Assembly: GCA_024742415.1 (NCBI GenBank)
Contig: JANSYN010000003.1
Coordinates: forward strand, 186,001-250,000
DNA length: 64,000 nt
Direction: 5' to 3'
Source of the DNA: Gammaproteobacteria bacterium
GTDB taxonomy: Bacteria > Pseudomonadota > Gammaproteobacteria > Pseudomonadales > Halieaceae
How positions within the stretch are numbered: position 1 is the stretch's first letter; each line of letters starts with the position of its first letter. The notes under the pieces are model-generated. The model was given only the letters and a program-made list of their open reading frames with translations. It searched no databases and had not been told where the DNA came from. The position numbers were made by a program, and so were the translations under genes. Below, one piece after another: positions 14,596-22,807 of the stretch.

Positions 14596-16419
14596 CTAGG
14601 GGGCACTGTGCAAGTGGTCGTAGATCTGTTGCGCGAGCGTCGCACTGATACCCTGGATTTTTCTTAACTCTTCGACATTGGCATTTTTTACGCCACTAGC
14701 GCTACCAAAATGGCGCAGCAGTTCACGGCGGCGCTTAGCCCCCACACCAGGAATATCGTCGAGGGTCGATTTTTGACGCGCCTTGTCTCGGCGGGCACGA
14801 TGGCCAGTGATGGCAAAACGGTGCGCTTCATCGCGTATCTGTTGAATGAGATGCAGTGCCGGGGAGTCTGCAGGCAGTTGCAAAGCCTGGCCGTCGGCAC
14901 CCCGTATCAGGGTTTCAAAGCCTGCTTTACGTGTGCTGCCCTTGGCAACGCCCACTACCTCTACACCGTCAACCTGCAACTCACGTAATACCTCCATTGC
15001 CTGGGTTACCTGGCCTTTCCCGCCATCCACAAAGAGCAAATCCGGTAATGCACCCTCCCCAGCCTTGAGGCGCTGGTAGCGACGCTCCAGGGCCTGCTGC
15101 ATGGCGGCGTAGTCGTCGCCGCCCGTAATGCCCTCAATATTAAACTTGCGATAATCTGCTTTGCGTGGCCCGCCCTGGTCAAACACTACACACGATGCCA
15201 CAGCGGCTTCTCCTGAGCTGTGGCTGATATCGAAGCACTCCATGCGTTCGGGCAAGCTGGCCAGCCCCAGGACTTCCTGGAGACGCTGCAGGCGTCTGGC
15301 AACCGTCTGTTTGCCGCTCAGGTGCGCCGCGAGATTGGTCTGGGCGGTTTGCTGGGCCATCTGCAACCACCGGGCGCGCGCGTCACGCACACGCGCCTTG
15401 ATCGTTACCTTGCGTTGTGCGTGCACGCCCAGGGCCTCTACTAACGGAGCCACCTCGTCAGGCAGGGCGTTAACGATAATCTCCGCCGGCGTGGCGCGAA
15501 CGTCACTCAGGTAGTACTGCGGCAGAAATGCCGCGAGGACCTGCGCCGGCCCCTCGTCCAGTTTCAACGGCGGATAATAGGTTTTACTGCCCAGTACGCG
15601 GCCACCACGCACAAACAGAACCTGAACACAGGCAACGCCGTGCTCGGTGGCGGCGGCAAGGATATCCAGATCACCGGAAACGCCTTCAATGCCCTGGCTG
15701 GCCTGTACGTGCTGTAGCTGGGCGATCTGGTCACGATATTGCGCGGCTTTTTCGTAGGCCAGTTCCGCGGCGGCTTTTTCCATGTCGTCTGCAAGGCGCA
15801 CCATTAACTCCTGCGATTTACCGCGCAGGAACAACTCGGTATTGGCAACCTGTTCGGCGTACTCCTGCTCGGAGACAAAATCAACACAGGGCGCACTGCA
15901 ACGATCGATCTGGTACTGCAGGCATGGCCTTGATCGATTACTGAAATAGCTGTCCTCGCACTGCCTGACCTTGAAGACCTTCTGCAGGAAATGCAGGGAT
16001 TCGCGTACTGCTGCGGCACTGGGGTAGGGACCGTAGTAACGCCCCTTGTTGCTCTTTTTGCCGCGGTGCAGTTCGATGCGCGGATAAGAGTGAGCAGACG
16101 AGACATAGATATAGGGGTAGGATTTGTCGTCCTTGAGCAGGATGTTGTAGGGCGGCCGGTGACGTTTTATCAGATTGTGCTCAAGCAACAGGGCATCGAC
16201 CTCGGTCGAGGTGACTGTGACCTGAATATCGGCAATACGCGACACCAACGCCATGGTCTTATCCGTCAGGCCACTGGCGCGAAAGTAGCTGCCCACCCGG
16301 TTTCTGAGGTTCTTGGCCTTACCGACGTATAACAGCTCGTTGGCGCCGTTATACATCTGGTACACGCCTGGCCGTGTCGTCAACGTTTTGAGTAGCGCCT
16401 TGTGGTCAAACTCGCTCAT
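14596..16419 (-). CDS. uvrC: Excinuclease ABC subunit C
   Basis: 607 residues, normal length. UvrC makes both incisions around bulky DNA lesions after loading by UvrA and UvrB. An N-terminal GIY-YIG nuclease (RPGVYQMYNGANELLYVGKAKNLRNRV) is followed by a Cys-rich stretch (RQCEDSYFSNRSRPCLQYQIDRCSAPC), a UVR segment (ADDMEKAAAELAYEKAAQYRDQIAQL), an RNase H-like C-terminal nuclease (MECFDISHSSGE, LLFVDGGKGQ) and tandem helix-hairpin-helix motifs (LDDIPGVGAKRRRELLRHFG). Its ATG overlaps the murB stop as ATGA, so it is the last gene of the envelope operon. Confidence 0.98.
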   Translation of the reverse strand: MSEFDHKALLKTLTTRPGVYQMYNGANELLYVGKAKNLRNRVGSYFRASGLTDKTMALVSRIADIQVTVTSTEVDALLLEHNLIKRHRPPYNILLKDDKSYPYIYVSSAHSYPRIELHRGKKSNKGRYYGPYPSAAAVRESLHFLQKVFKVRQCEDSYFSNRSRPCLQYQIDRCSAPCVDFVSEQEYAEQVANTELFLRGKSQELMVRLADDMEKAAAELAYEKAAQYRDQIAQLQHVQASQGIEGVSGDLDILAAATEHGVACVQVLFVRGGRVLGSKTYYPPLKLDEGPAQVLAAFLPQYYLSDVRATPAEIIVNALPDEVAPLVEALGVHAQRKVTIKARVRDARARWLQMAQQTAQTNLAAHLSGKQTVARRLQRLQEVLGLASLPERMECFDISHSSGEAAVASCVVFDQGGPRKADYRKFNIEGITGGDDYAAMQQALERRYQRLKAGEGALPDLLFVDGGKGQVTQAMEVLRELQVDGVEVVGVAKGSTRKAGFETLIRGADGQALQLPADSPALHLIQQIRDEAHRFAITGHRARRDKARQKSTLDDIPGVGAKRRRELLRHFGSASGVKNANVEELRKIQGISATLAQQIYDHLHSAP

Positions 16420-17441
16420 CGGGCTCCGTATACTCGCGGCTCTATCTGTAGCGCAATGTCAAACTGGCTGGCCACGTCTGCGGCTATTGCCTGCGCTAAA
16501 TCCAGCAGCGCCTTGCCGCTGTCACTGCCCGCATTGACCAGCACAAGCGCATGGTCTTTGTGTACAGCGACGCCGTCAGTCTGCCGTCCTTTCCAGCCAC
16601 AAAATTCAATCATCCATGCAGCAGAAAGCTTGCAGCTTCCATCAGGCTGGGCGTACACGGGCAGTGCAGGATGCTGTTGCTGCAGCGCATCAGCAGCGGA
16701 TGGGGATACCACAGGATTCTTGAAAAAACTGCCTGCGTTAGGCGTCACCGCAGGGTCCGGCAACTTACTCTGACGAATACGCACTACGGCGTCGAAGACA
16801 TCGCGGGCTCTGATACGGCCAGCTTCTTGCCCGGCAAAATACTCGACCAGCGCTGGATACTCAACGCGCGGGCAGGCATGCCTGTTCAGCACGAGATCGA
16901 TGGCGGTAATCACCACGCGATCGCGCAATTCCGCCTTGAAAATACTGTCGCGGTAACCGAATGCGCACTCGTGCGCTTGCAGTGTGCGTGCAACACCGCT
17001 GTGCAGTTCGAGCACGTGCACGCGGCGCAAGTACTCGGCAATCTCTACCCCATAGGCACCGATATTCTGCACTGGGGCGGCTCCGACTGTGCCTGGTATC
17101 AGGGCCAGATTCTCAAGCCCGCAGTATCCCTGTTGGAGTGACCAATCCACGAAAGCGTGCCAGTTCTCCCCCGCCTGTACGCGCAACTCAACCTGATGGT
17201 CGTTGCTCTTGAGCAGGTGCACACCTTGCAGTTCCATCTTCAGCATCAGCGCTTCCACATCACCGGCCAGGACGATATTACTGCCTTCACCCAGCGGCAG
17301 TATCGGCAGCGCCTGCTCCTGCGACCACCGCCATGCGGCCTGCAACTGCTGTGCGCTCGTGATCGCTGTAAACGCTGCGGCCTTCGCGTTCAGTCTGAGC
17401 GTATTGAAAAGCGCCAGTGGCTCATTGCGGTGGATGTGCAT
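16416..17441 (-). CDS. murB: UDP-N-acetylenolpyruvoylglucosamine reductase
   Basis: 341 residues, type I MurB length. It reduces UDP-GlcNAc-enolpyruvate to UDP-MurNAc with NADPH and FAD in the cytoplasm, the second step of peptidoglycan precursor synthesis. FAD-binding features are LPLGEGSNIVLAG and GLENLALIPGTVGAAPVQNIGAYG. The catalytic Ser is in VTPNAGSFFKNPVV, and the C-terminal substrate domain has GSCKLSAAWMIEFCGWKG and the final Glu region LQIEPRVYG. It overlaps the phosphatase gene by 20 bases and uvrC by 4. Confidence 0.97.
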   Translation of the reverse strand: MHIHRNEPLALFNTLRLNAKAAAFTAITSAQQLQAAWRWSQEQALPILPLGEGSNIVLAGDVEALMLKMELQGVHLLKSNDHQVELRVQAGENWHAFVDWSLQQGYCGLENLALIPGTVGAAPVQNIGAYGVEIAEYLRRVHVLELHSGVARTLQAHECAFGYRDSIFKAELRDRVVITAIDLVLNRHACPRVEYPALVEYFAGQEAGRIRARDVFDAVVRIRQSKLPDPAVTPNAGSFFKNPVVSPSAADALQQQHPALPVYAQPDGSCKLSAAWMIEFCGWKGRQTDGVAVHKDHALVLVNAGSDSGKALLDLAQAIAADVASQFDIALQIEPRVYGAR

Positions 17442-17928
17442 CAGCCCTGCCCTGACCAGAAATAGCCCGCAGCAACCCGGCGCTGGCGCCCTCGATCAGG
17501 TCAAGCACGCGGGCAAATCCGTCAGCCGCTCCATAATAGGGATCCGGAACTTCGCTCATCCCTGCACCGGGATAAAAATCCAGCAGTAACGACAGGTGGC
17601 CGTGATAATCGGCCGGACACAGTTCAACCAGTGTCCGCAGGTTGCTTTCATCCATCGCCAGAATATAGTCAAAGCGGTTGAAATCTTCGCTCGTTATGTG
17701 CCTGGCGCGCAGTGCACTGAGGTCATAGTTGCGCTCGGCTGCCGCTGCAATAGCGCGTTCATCCGGTGCCTTGCCTGTGTGCCAGTCGGCGGTGCCGCAG
17801 GAATCGACAGCGATACGGTGTGACAAATCGGAATGGTCGACGAACTGCGCAAAGACACCTTGGGCAGTAGGCGATCGGCAGATATTGCCGAGGCAAACAA
17901 ACAACACGCGTGTTTCTGCTGTGCTCAT
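17422..17928 (-). CDS. Low-molecular-weight protein-tyrosine phosphatase
   Basis: 168 residues. The P-loop CX5R is complete ([16 protein letters not shown]), and the general acid Asp sits in the DPYYG motif ([13 protein letters not shown]). Such enzymes dephosphorylate tyrosine kinases or sugar-phosphate enzymes, often linked to exopolysaccharide control. The position between kdsB and murB is the same as in Pseudomonas. The start overlaps the kdsB stop as ATGA. Confidence 0.95.
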   Translation of the reverse strand: MSTAETRVLFVCLGNICRSPTAQGVFAQFVDHSDLSHRIAVDSCGTADWHTGKAPDERAIAAAAERNYDLSALRARHITSEDFNRFDYILAMDESNLRTLVELCPADYHGHLSLLLDFYPGAGMSEVPDPYYGAADGFARVLDLIEGASAGLLRAISGQGRADAHPPQ

Positions 17929-18692
17929 GATTGCCCCTGCAACAGGTGCGCGCGCACCAAAGCAAGATCAGCTTCGGTGTCTACGCCTGGCGGCACAAAG
18001 TCGCACGCGGGCTCCACATGAATACCGATGCCATTGAACAGCGCCCGAAGCTGCTCCAGTTGTTCCAGTTGTTCAATCGGTGCCACGGGCCACTGCACAA
18101 ACTGATGCAGAAAAGCCGTGCGGTAGGCGTACACGCCAATGTGCCGCATCCAGGCGTTCCCCTGCGGCAAAACAGGCTCGGCCTGGGCAAAGGCATCGCG
18201 CGGCCAGGGAACCGGGGCGCGGCTAAAGTAAAGCGCATGCTGATGCGTATTGGCGACGACTTTAACAACATTGGGGTTGTGTAAATCAGCCAGTGTCGTA
18301 ATCGGCTCACAGAGAGTGGCGATGTCGGCCTGGTGACACGCACGAAGGTTGGAGGCAACCTGGTCGATAACAGCCGGGGGAATCAACGGCTCATCGCCCT
18401 GCACGTTGACGACGATCTCGTCGTCGGCAAGGCGCAGAATGCGCGCGACTTCCTGCAGGCGATCAGTACCGGAGGGATGCGCAGCCGAGGTCATTACGAC
18501 TTCAGCGCCAAAAGCCCGAGCCGCTGTCTCAATGCGCGCGTCATCCGTTGCTACGATCACGCGCCCGGCGGCACTGCGATTTGCCTGTTCCCAGACGCGC
18601 TGCACCATGGGCTTGCCCGCGATATCAAGCAGTGGCTTGCCCGGCAGTCGCGAGGAGCCGTATCGAGCGGGTATAACTACGCTGAACGTCAT
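17925..18692 (-). CDS. kdsB: 3-deoxy-manno-octulosonate cytidylyltransferase
   Basis: 255 residues. It activates Kdo with CTP to CMP-Kdo for the lipopolysaccharide inner core. Visible features are the nucleotidyltransferase motif [33 protein letters not shown], the metal-binding [11 protein letters not shown] and the C-terminal [11 protein letters not shown] with a Glu-rich helix. Length is standard. A gap of 94 bases separates it from lpxK; the small Trm112/YcaR-like gene often found there is missing. Confidence 0.97.
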   Translation of the reverse strand: MTFSVVIPARYGSSRLPGKPLLDIAGKPMVQRVWEQANRSAAGRVIVATDDARIETAARAFGAEVVMTSAAHPSGTDRLQEVARILRLADDEIVVNVQGDEPLIPPAVIDQVASNLRACHQADIATLCEPITTLADLHNPNVVKVVANTHQHALYFSRAPVPWPRDAFAQAEPVLPQGNAWMRHIGVYAYRTAFLHQFVQWPVAPIEQLEQLEQLRALFNGIGIHVEPACDFVPPGVDTEADLALVRAHLLQGQS

Positions 18693-18786
18693 GTGATGCC
18701 TGTAGCCTCAAAACATGTGCAGTAGGGGTAATGGTCTATCGTACCAATGAAGTACGCCGGGCGTTACTCCAGGCGTGACTATTCTC

Positions 18787-19851
18787 TTAGCCTCTTTCGT
18801 TATTTGGGTCAGTGGCTGGGTCATCACTCCTGCCACCAATTCGAGCAGTCCTGCTGTCGCCGCGCAGTGACCGAGGCACGGTTAGCAACGTGCGGATAGC
18901 CGCGTACACAGCCTCCGGCACCTGCGCATTCACCTGCAGGCACCACATGTTCGGCGTGGCAAACGCGGTGCATTTTACCGCGTCTTTTTCTGTCATGATA
19001 ACCGTGCTGTTTTCGACATCATGGAAGTCCTGTGCGGTAAAAGCATGATGATCCCGAAAGGCCCTGCCGTGTGCATCAATGCCCAGCGTGGCTAGCGCGT
19101 CAAAAAAGGCCTCGGGATGTGCTATGCCGGCATAGGCGTAAACGGTACCAGTAAAAAAACCCCGCGATGGGTTGGCGCGCTGCCCCGTCACCAGATTAAC
19201 GCACTCTCCGTGTTCCAGATAAAGGCTGTCAGGGGCAGGCGCCGCGACCTTGGCCAGAACAATATCAGCCCGGCGCAATCGGGAAAGCGGCTCACGCAAG
19301 GGCCCCACCGGCAGGCAGTGACCACTGCCGAAGCCTGTCTGCGCGTCATAAAGAACAATCTCCAGATCCCGCGCCAGCGCATAATGCTGCAGGCCGTCAT
19401 CGCTCAGCACAACTTGCACATTGCAACGCTCAACCAACGCCTTGACGGCGTCTACCCTGGATGGCGCGACCGCACACGCGCACCCGGTGCGCTGCACAAT
19501 GAGCAGCGGCTCGTCGCCTACCCGGGTGACATCGCTGTCTGCCGTGACCATTTGCAGATCAACGCCTTGTCGGCCATAGCCGCGACTCACTACGCCTACG
19601 CGTATGCCCTCGCGTTCCAGCGCATGAACAAGACTAATTATCATCGGAGTCTTACCGGTACCACCCAGGGCGATGTTTCCGACGACCACCACAGGTACCG
19701 GGGCACGATAGCACTGCGCAACGCCCAAGCGGTAGGCACAACGTCGCAGCGCAACAGCAGCACGGAACAGCCACTCCAGCGGGAGCAGCAGCAACAACCA
19801 GGGCGCCCTGCGCTCCCAGGCGCGCGCCAGTGACTGATGAAAGTCCGTCAT
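18787..19851 (-). CDS. lpxK: Tetraacyldisaccharide 4'-kinase
   Basis: 354 residues. It phosphorylates the 4' position of the lipid A disaccharide at the inner membrane. The Walker A loop is VVVGNIALGGTGKTPM, with the second motif VVSRGYGRQG and VLSDDGLQHYALARDLEIVLYDA (the DDGLQ motif of LpxK). An N-terminal amphipathic/hydrophobic anchor (PWLLLLLPLEWLFRAAV) is present. The start overlaps the msbA stop as ATGA, giving the conserved msbA-lpxK pair. Confidence 0.97.
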   Translation of the reverse strand: MTDFHQSLARAWERRAPWLLLLLPLEWLFRAAVALRRCAYRLGVAQCYRAPVPVVVVGNIALGGTGKTPMIISLVHALEREGIRVGVVSRGYGRQGVDLQMVTADSDVTRVGDEPLLIVQRTGCACAVAPSRVDAVKALVERCNVQVVLSDDGLQHYALARDLEIVLYDAQTGFGSGHCLPVGPLREPLSRLRRADIVLAKVAAPAPDSLYLEHGECVNLVTGQRANPSRGFFTGTVYAYAGIAHPEAFFDALATLGIDAHGRAFRDHHAFTAQDFHDVENSTVIMTEKDAVKCTAFATPNMWCLQVNAQVPEAVYAAIRTLLTVPRSLRGDSRTARIGGRSDDPATDPNNERG

Positions 19852-21683
19852 ACGGCGGAGAGATCGCCACTATACAGCTGTGCGTAAAGGCCCTCGCGCT
19901 GCAATAGCTCATCGTGTGTGCCACACGCGACAATACGGCCTTCATCCAGCACAACAATGCGTTGCGCCTGCGCTATAGCTGACAGTCGATGGGCGATGAT
20001 GAGGGTTGTCCTGTTGCTCATCAACTGCTGTAAGGCGTGCTGAACTCTGTGCTCTGCCGCGTAATCCAGCGCCGAAGTGGATTCATCGAGAATCAGCAGC
20101 GGCGCATCGCGCAACAGCGCCCTGGCAATAGCAAGCCGCTGGCGCTGGCCTCCGCTGAAACCCTCGCCGCCAGAGCCGACCCACGCTTGCAAGCCACCCA
20201 GGTGCTGTACGAATTCAAGTGCTGCGGCGCTATCGAGCGCCTGGTGAAGTTCGGTATCAGTGACGGGGCGCGTGACGCCCAACAAAAGGTTCTCACGTAC
20301 CGTACCTTCAAACAGCACGGGGTGTTGGTTGACTACCGCAAACTGCTCGCGCAGGAAAGCCAGCGTGAAATCCTCTACAAAGGTGCCGTCAATGCGGATA
20401 GTGTTGGCCGGTGGACTGTGCAGTCTTGTCAACAAATTGACCAGCGTGCTCTTGCCTGCCCCGGAAAGACCTACCAGCGCGACGGTTTCACCGGATTCAA
20501 TGCATAGATCAACGTTTGTCAGCGCAAGGGTACCCTCTGGCGGGTAACGGAAACTCAGGCCTGATATCTCTACTTTACCCTGGATGACCTGTGTATCTAT
20601 GTGGCCGCTATCGGTTTCAGCAGCAGTATCGAAGTGATCGTAGAGATCATCCGCCGCCACCAGCCCGCGTTGTAAATCAGCTTGTACAGCCGTTAGCTGG
20701 CGCACAGGTTTACCCACCTGCACCGCTGCAACAAGAAATGCCACCAATGCGCCAGCAGACAAAGAACCCATTACCGCAGGGTGCAGCGCTACCCAGACAA
20801 GAGCGGCAATCGCAAGGGCAAGTACGGTCTGCACCAACGGCGTACTCAGCCCATCGAGCAAGGCCAGCCTGATACCCTGTCGGCGATTGTCGTCACTGGC
20901 GGCGGCGAAGCGCCAGGCTTGTCGCGACTGCGCTCCAAACAGGCGTATATCGCGGTAGCCGCTGATACTTTCCTGGGCAACGTGCGCAACCTCGCCCATG
21001 GAGGCCTGGATGCGGGCACTGTGGGCGCGAAATCGCTTTCCCACGCGCGTCACAATCAACGCCACAATGGGCGTGATGGCCAGAAAAATGAGGCACAGCT
21101 TCCAGTTCAGGTAAAACAGGTAGGCAAGCAATGCCACAACGACGAGGCCCTCGCGCAGCAAAGTGCGCAGTGCGCCGGTCACCGCGCCTGCCACCTGCTC
21201 AACCGTGTAGGTCAGGCGCGTGACCAGCGCTCCGGGGGTGTTGCGATCAAAATAGCCTGAGGGGGCGACCAACAGCACCTGGAAAAAACGCAGGCGGAAA
21301 TCGTGCATCAGGTGCCTGCTTGCGGCAGCGATGCAATAATTGCCCATGAAATAACCTATGCCACGCAGCAGCACCAGTAGCAGTACGGCCACTGGAACCA
21401 CCGTACGCGCACTGTCAATGGTGGGCACGCCGCCTTGCAGCCCCATGCCGGCCATTGAACGGCTGACCAGGGATCGACTGGCCTGCTCGCCCTCACCGAG
21501 CGCATCCAGCAGGTACTGCATCAGGTCTGCCAGCAGCACCACACCGGCGGAGTAAACAAGATAGCCAAGCAGACTCAGAACCAGGTAGTGGCTATAGCGC
21601 AACAGTGCGCTCCACAGCGGGTGACGCAACAGACCCCTGCTGCGCAGCGCACCTTGCCCGTGACTGCGCGCCCTAACCATCAT
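19848..21683 (-). CDS. msbA: Lipid A export ABC transporter (MsbA-type) permease/ATPase
   Basis: 611 residues: six membrane segments (about 25-345) then an ABC ATPase. Walker A is ETVALVGLSGAGKST, the signature GEGFSGGQRQRLAIARALL, Walker B APLLILDESTSALD and the H-loop IIAHRLSAIA. It flips newly made lipid A-core to the periplasmic leaflet. It overlaps exbD by 11 bases and lpxK by 4, so the operon links lipid A export with an ExbBD-type energising pair. Confidence 0.95.
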   Translation of the reverse strand: MMVRARSHGQGALRSRGLLRHPLWSALLRYSHYLVLSLLGYLVYSAGVVLLADLMQYLLDALGEGEQASRSLVSRSMAGMGLQGGVPTIDSARTVVPVAVLLLVLLRGIGYFMGNYCIAAASRHLMHDFRLRFFQVLLVAPSGYFDRNTPGALVTRLTYTVEQVAGAVTGALRTLLREGLVVVALLAYLFYLNWKLCLIFLAITPIVALIVTRVGKRFRAHSARIQASMGEVAHVAQESISGYRDIRLFGAQSRQAWRFAAASDDNRRQGIRLALLDGLSTPLVQTVLALAIAALVWVALHPAVMGSLSAGALVAFLVAAVQVGKPVRQLTAVQADLQRGLVAADDLYDHFDTAAETDSGHIDTQVIQGKVEISGLSFRYPPEGTLALTNVDLCIESGETVALVGLSGAGKSTLVNLLTRLHSPPANTIRIDGTFVEDFTLAFLREQFAVVNQHPVLFEGTVRENLLLGVTRPVTDTELHQALDSAAALEFVQHLGGLQAWVGSGGEGFSGGQRQRLAIARALLRDAPLLILDESTSALDYAAEHRVQHALQQLMSNRTTLIIAHRLSAIAQAQRIVVLDEGRIVACGTHDELLQREGLYAQLYSGDLSAV

Positions 21684-22113
21684 CCACTGCGGGTGACGAC
21701 TCCGTGGGTTGGCGTGTCGTGATGCTCAGGTGTACGAAACCCATCTGGCCGGCAGCGTCCATAGCCTGCACCACATGCTCATGGGCCGCCTGTGCATCCG
21801 CAGTGATTATCATGGGAATGGTGGTATCACCACTGGATTCCTTATAAATGGCGGCTTGCAGTGTGCGCATCCTGCCATCAACAAGCGCCTTGCCATTGAC
21901 CCGGAAGCGCCCGGTTTCATCCACCAGTATTTCGATCTGGCGCTCTACGGATTCACGCGGCTGGCCCTTTGCCTCCGGCAAATCGATGCTGAGCTGCGTC
22001 TCGCGGGTAAAGGTGGTGGAGACCATAAAAAAAATCAGCAGCAAAAATACGATGTCGATCAGTGGCGTGAGATTAATGCCGACTTCTTCACGACTCTGAC
22101 GACGGAATTTCAA
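21673..22113 (-). CDS. exbD: ExbD/TolR-family biopolymer transport protein
   Basis: 146 residues. One N-terminal membrane segment (INLTPLIDIVFLLLIFFMVSTTF) carries the conserved proton-carrying Asp (PLIDIVF), followed by a periplasmic domain. With ExbB it forms the proton channel that energises outer-membrane processes through a TonB-like partner; no tonB lies in this window. It overlaps exbB by 4 bases and msbA by 11. Confidence 0.95.
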   Translation of the reverse strand: MKFRRQSREEVGINLTPLIDIVFLLLIFFMVSTTFTRETQLSIDLPEAKGQPRESVERQIEILVDETGRFRVNGKALVDGRMRTLQAAIYKESSGDTTIPMIITADAQAAHEHVVQAMDAAGQMGFVHLSITTRQPTESSPAVDDG

Positions 22114-22733
22114 ACGCTTGCTTCCGCGTTCTCTTCACTGTGCAAGGCATCGACAAGCTTGATGGTCTCCTGCTCGAGTTCAACGACGATACCGTCAATG
22201 CGACCGGTAAAGTATCGATGCATCACCAGCGCCGGGATCGCAACCGTCAGTCCCGCCGCGGTAGTAATCAGTGCCTCGGAAATACCGCCTGCCAGTGCGC
22301 TGGCGTTTCCGGTGCCCTGGGCCATGATCTCGGCAAACACCCGGATCATACCCAGCACGGTGCCTAACAAGCCCAGTAGCGGTGCTACCGCAGCAATGGT
22401 GCCCAGCGTATTGAGGTAGCGCTCCAATTCATGCACCACGTGCGCAGCGGCCTCCTGAATGCTCTCTTTCATAACATCACGCCCGTGATAGGCATTACTC
22501 AATCCCGCCGAGAGAATGCGCCCCAGTGGGGACGAATCGCGCAATGTACGGAGTCTTGAAGCATCCAGTTCACCCCGCTTGAGCTGCTTCCAAACGGTCG
22601 CCAGCAAATGCGGAGGCGCGATTTTTCTGGGATTGAGGGTGTACAGGCGCTCTATGCAGATCGCCAGGACGAGGATCGAGCACAGGACAATGAGCACCAT
22701 GAGCCAACCGCCCGCGACCAGTAGTTCCAGCAC
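22110..22733 (-). CDS. exbB: ExbB/TolQ/MotA-family proton channel protein
   Basis: About 207 residues from a GTG at 22733, chosen because ATGGGG provides an SD at 7 bases and the result begins like other ExbB proteins (VLELLVAGGWLMVLIV). A longer form from 22787 is possible. Three membrane segments are visible, including the paired late ones (LNTLGTIAAVAPLLGLLGTVLGMIRVF and ALITTAAGLTVAIPALVMHRYF) that carry the TolQ/ExbB signature. It is the first gene of the exbB-exbD-msbA-lpxK-kdsB-ptp-murB-uvrC series. Confidence 0.93.
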   Translation of the reverse strand: MLELLVAGGWLMVLIVLCSILVLAICIERLYTLNPRKIAPPHLLATVWKQLKRGELDASRLRTLRDSSPLGRILSAGLSNAYHGRDVMKESIQEAAAHVVHELERYLNTLGTIAAVAPLLGLLGTVLGMIRVFAEIMAQGTGNASALAGGISEALITTAAGLTVAIPALVMHRYFTGRIDGIVVELEQETIKLVDALHSEENAEASV

Positions 22734-22807
22734 AGCATTGCCCCATATTGTGATTAGTATCGGGTGATTATACGCAGGAGCTGGCACGGGGTGAAGCGGC
22801 GGCGACG

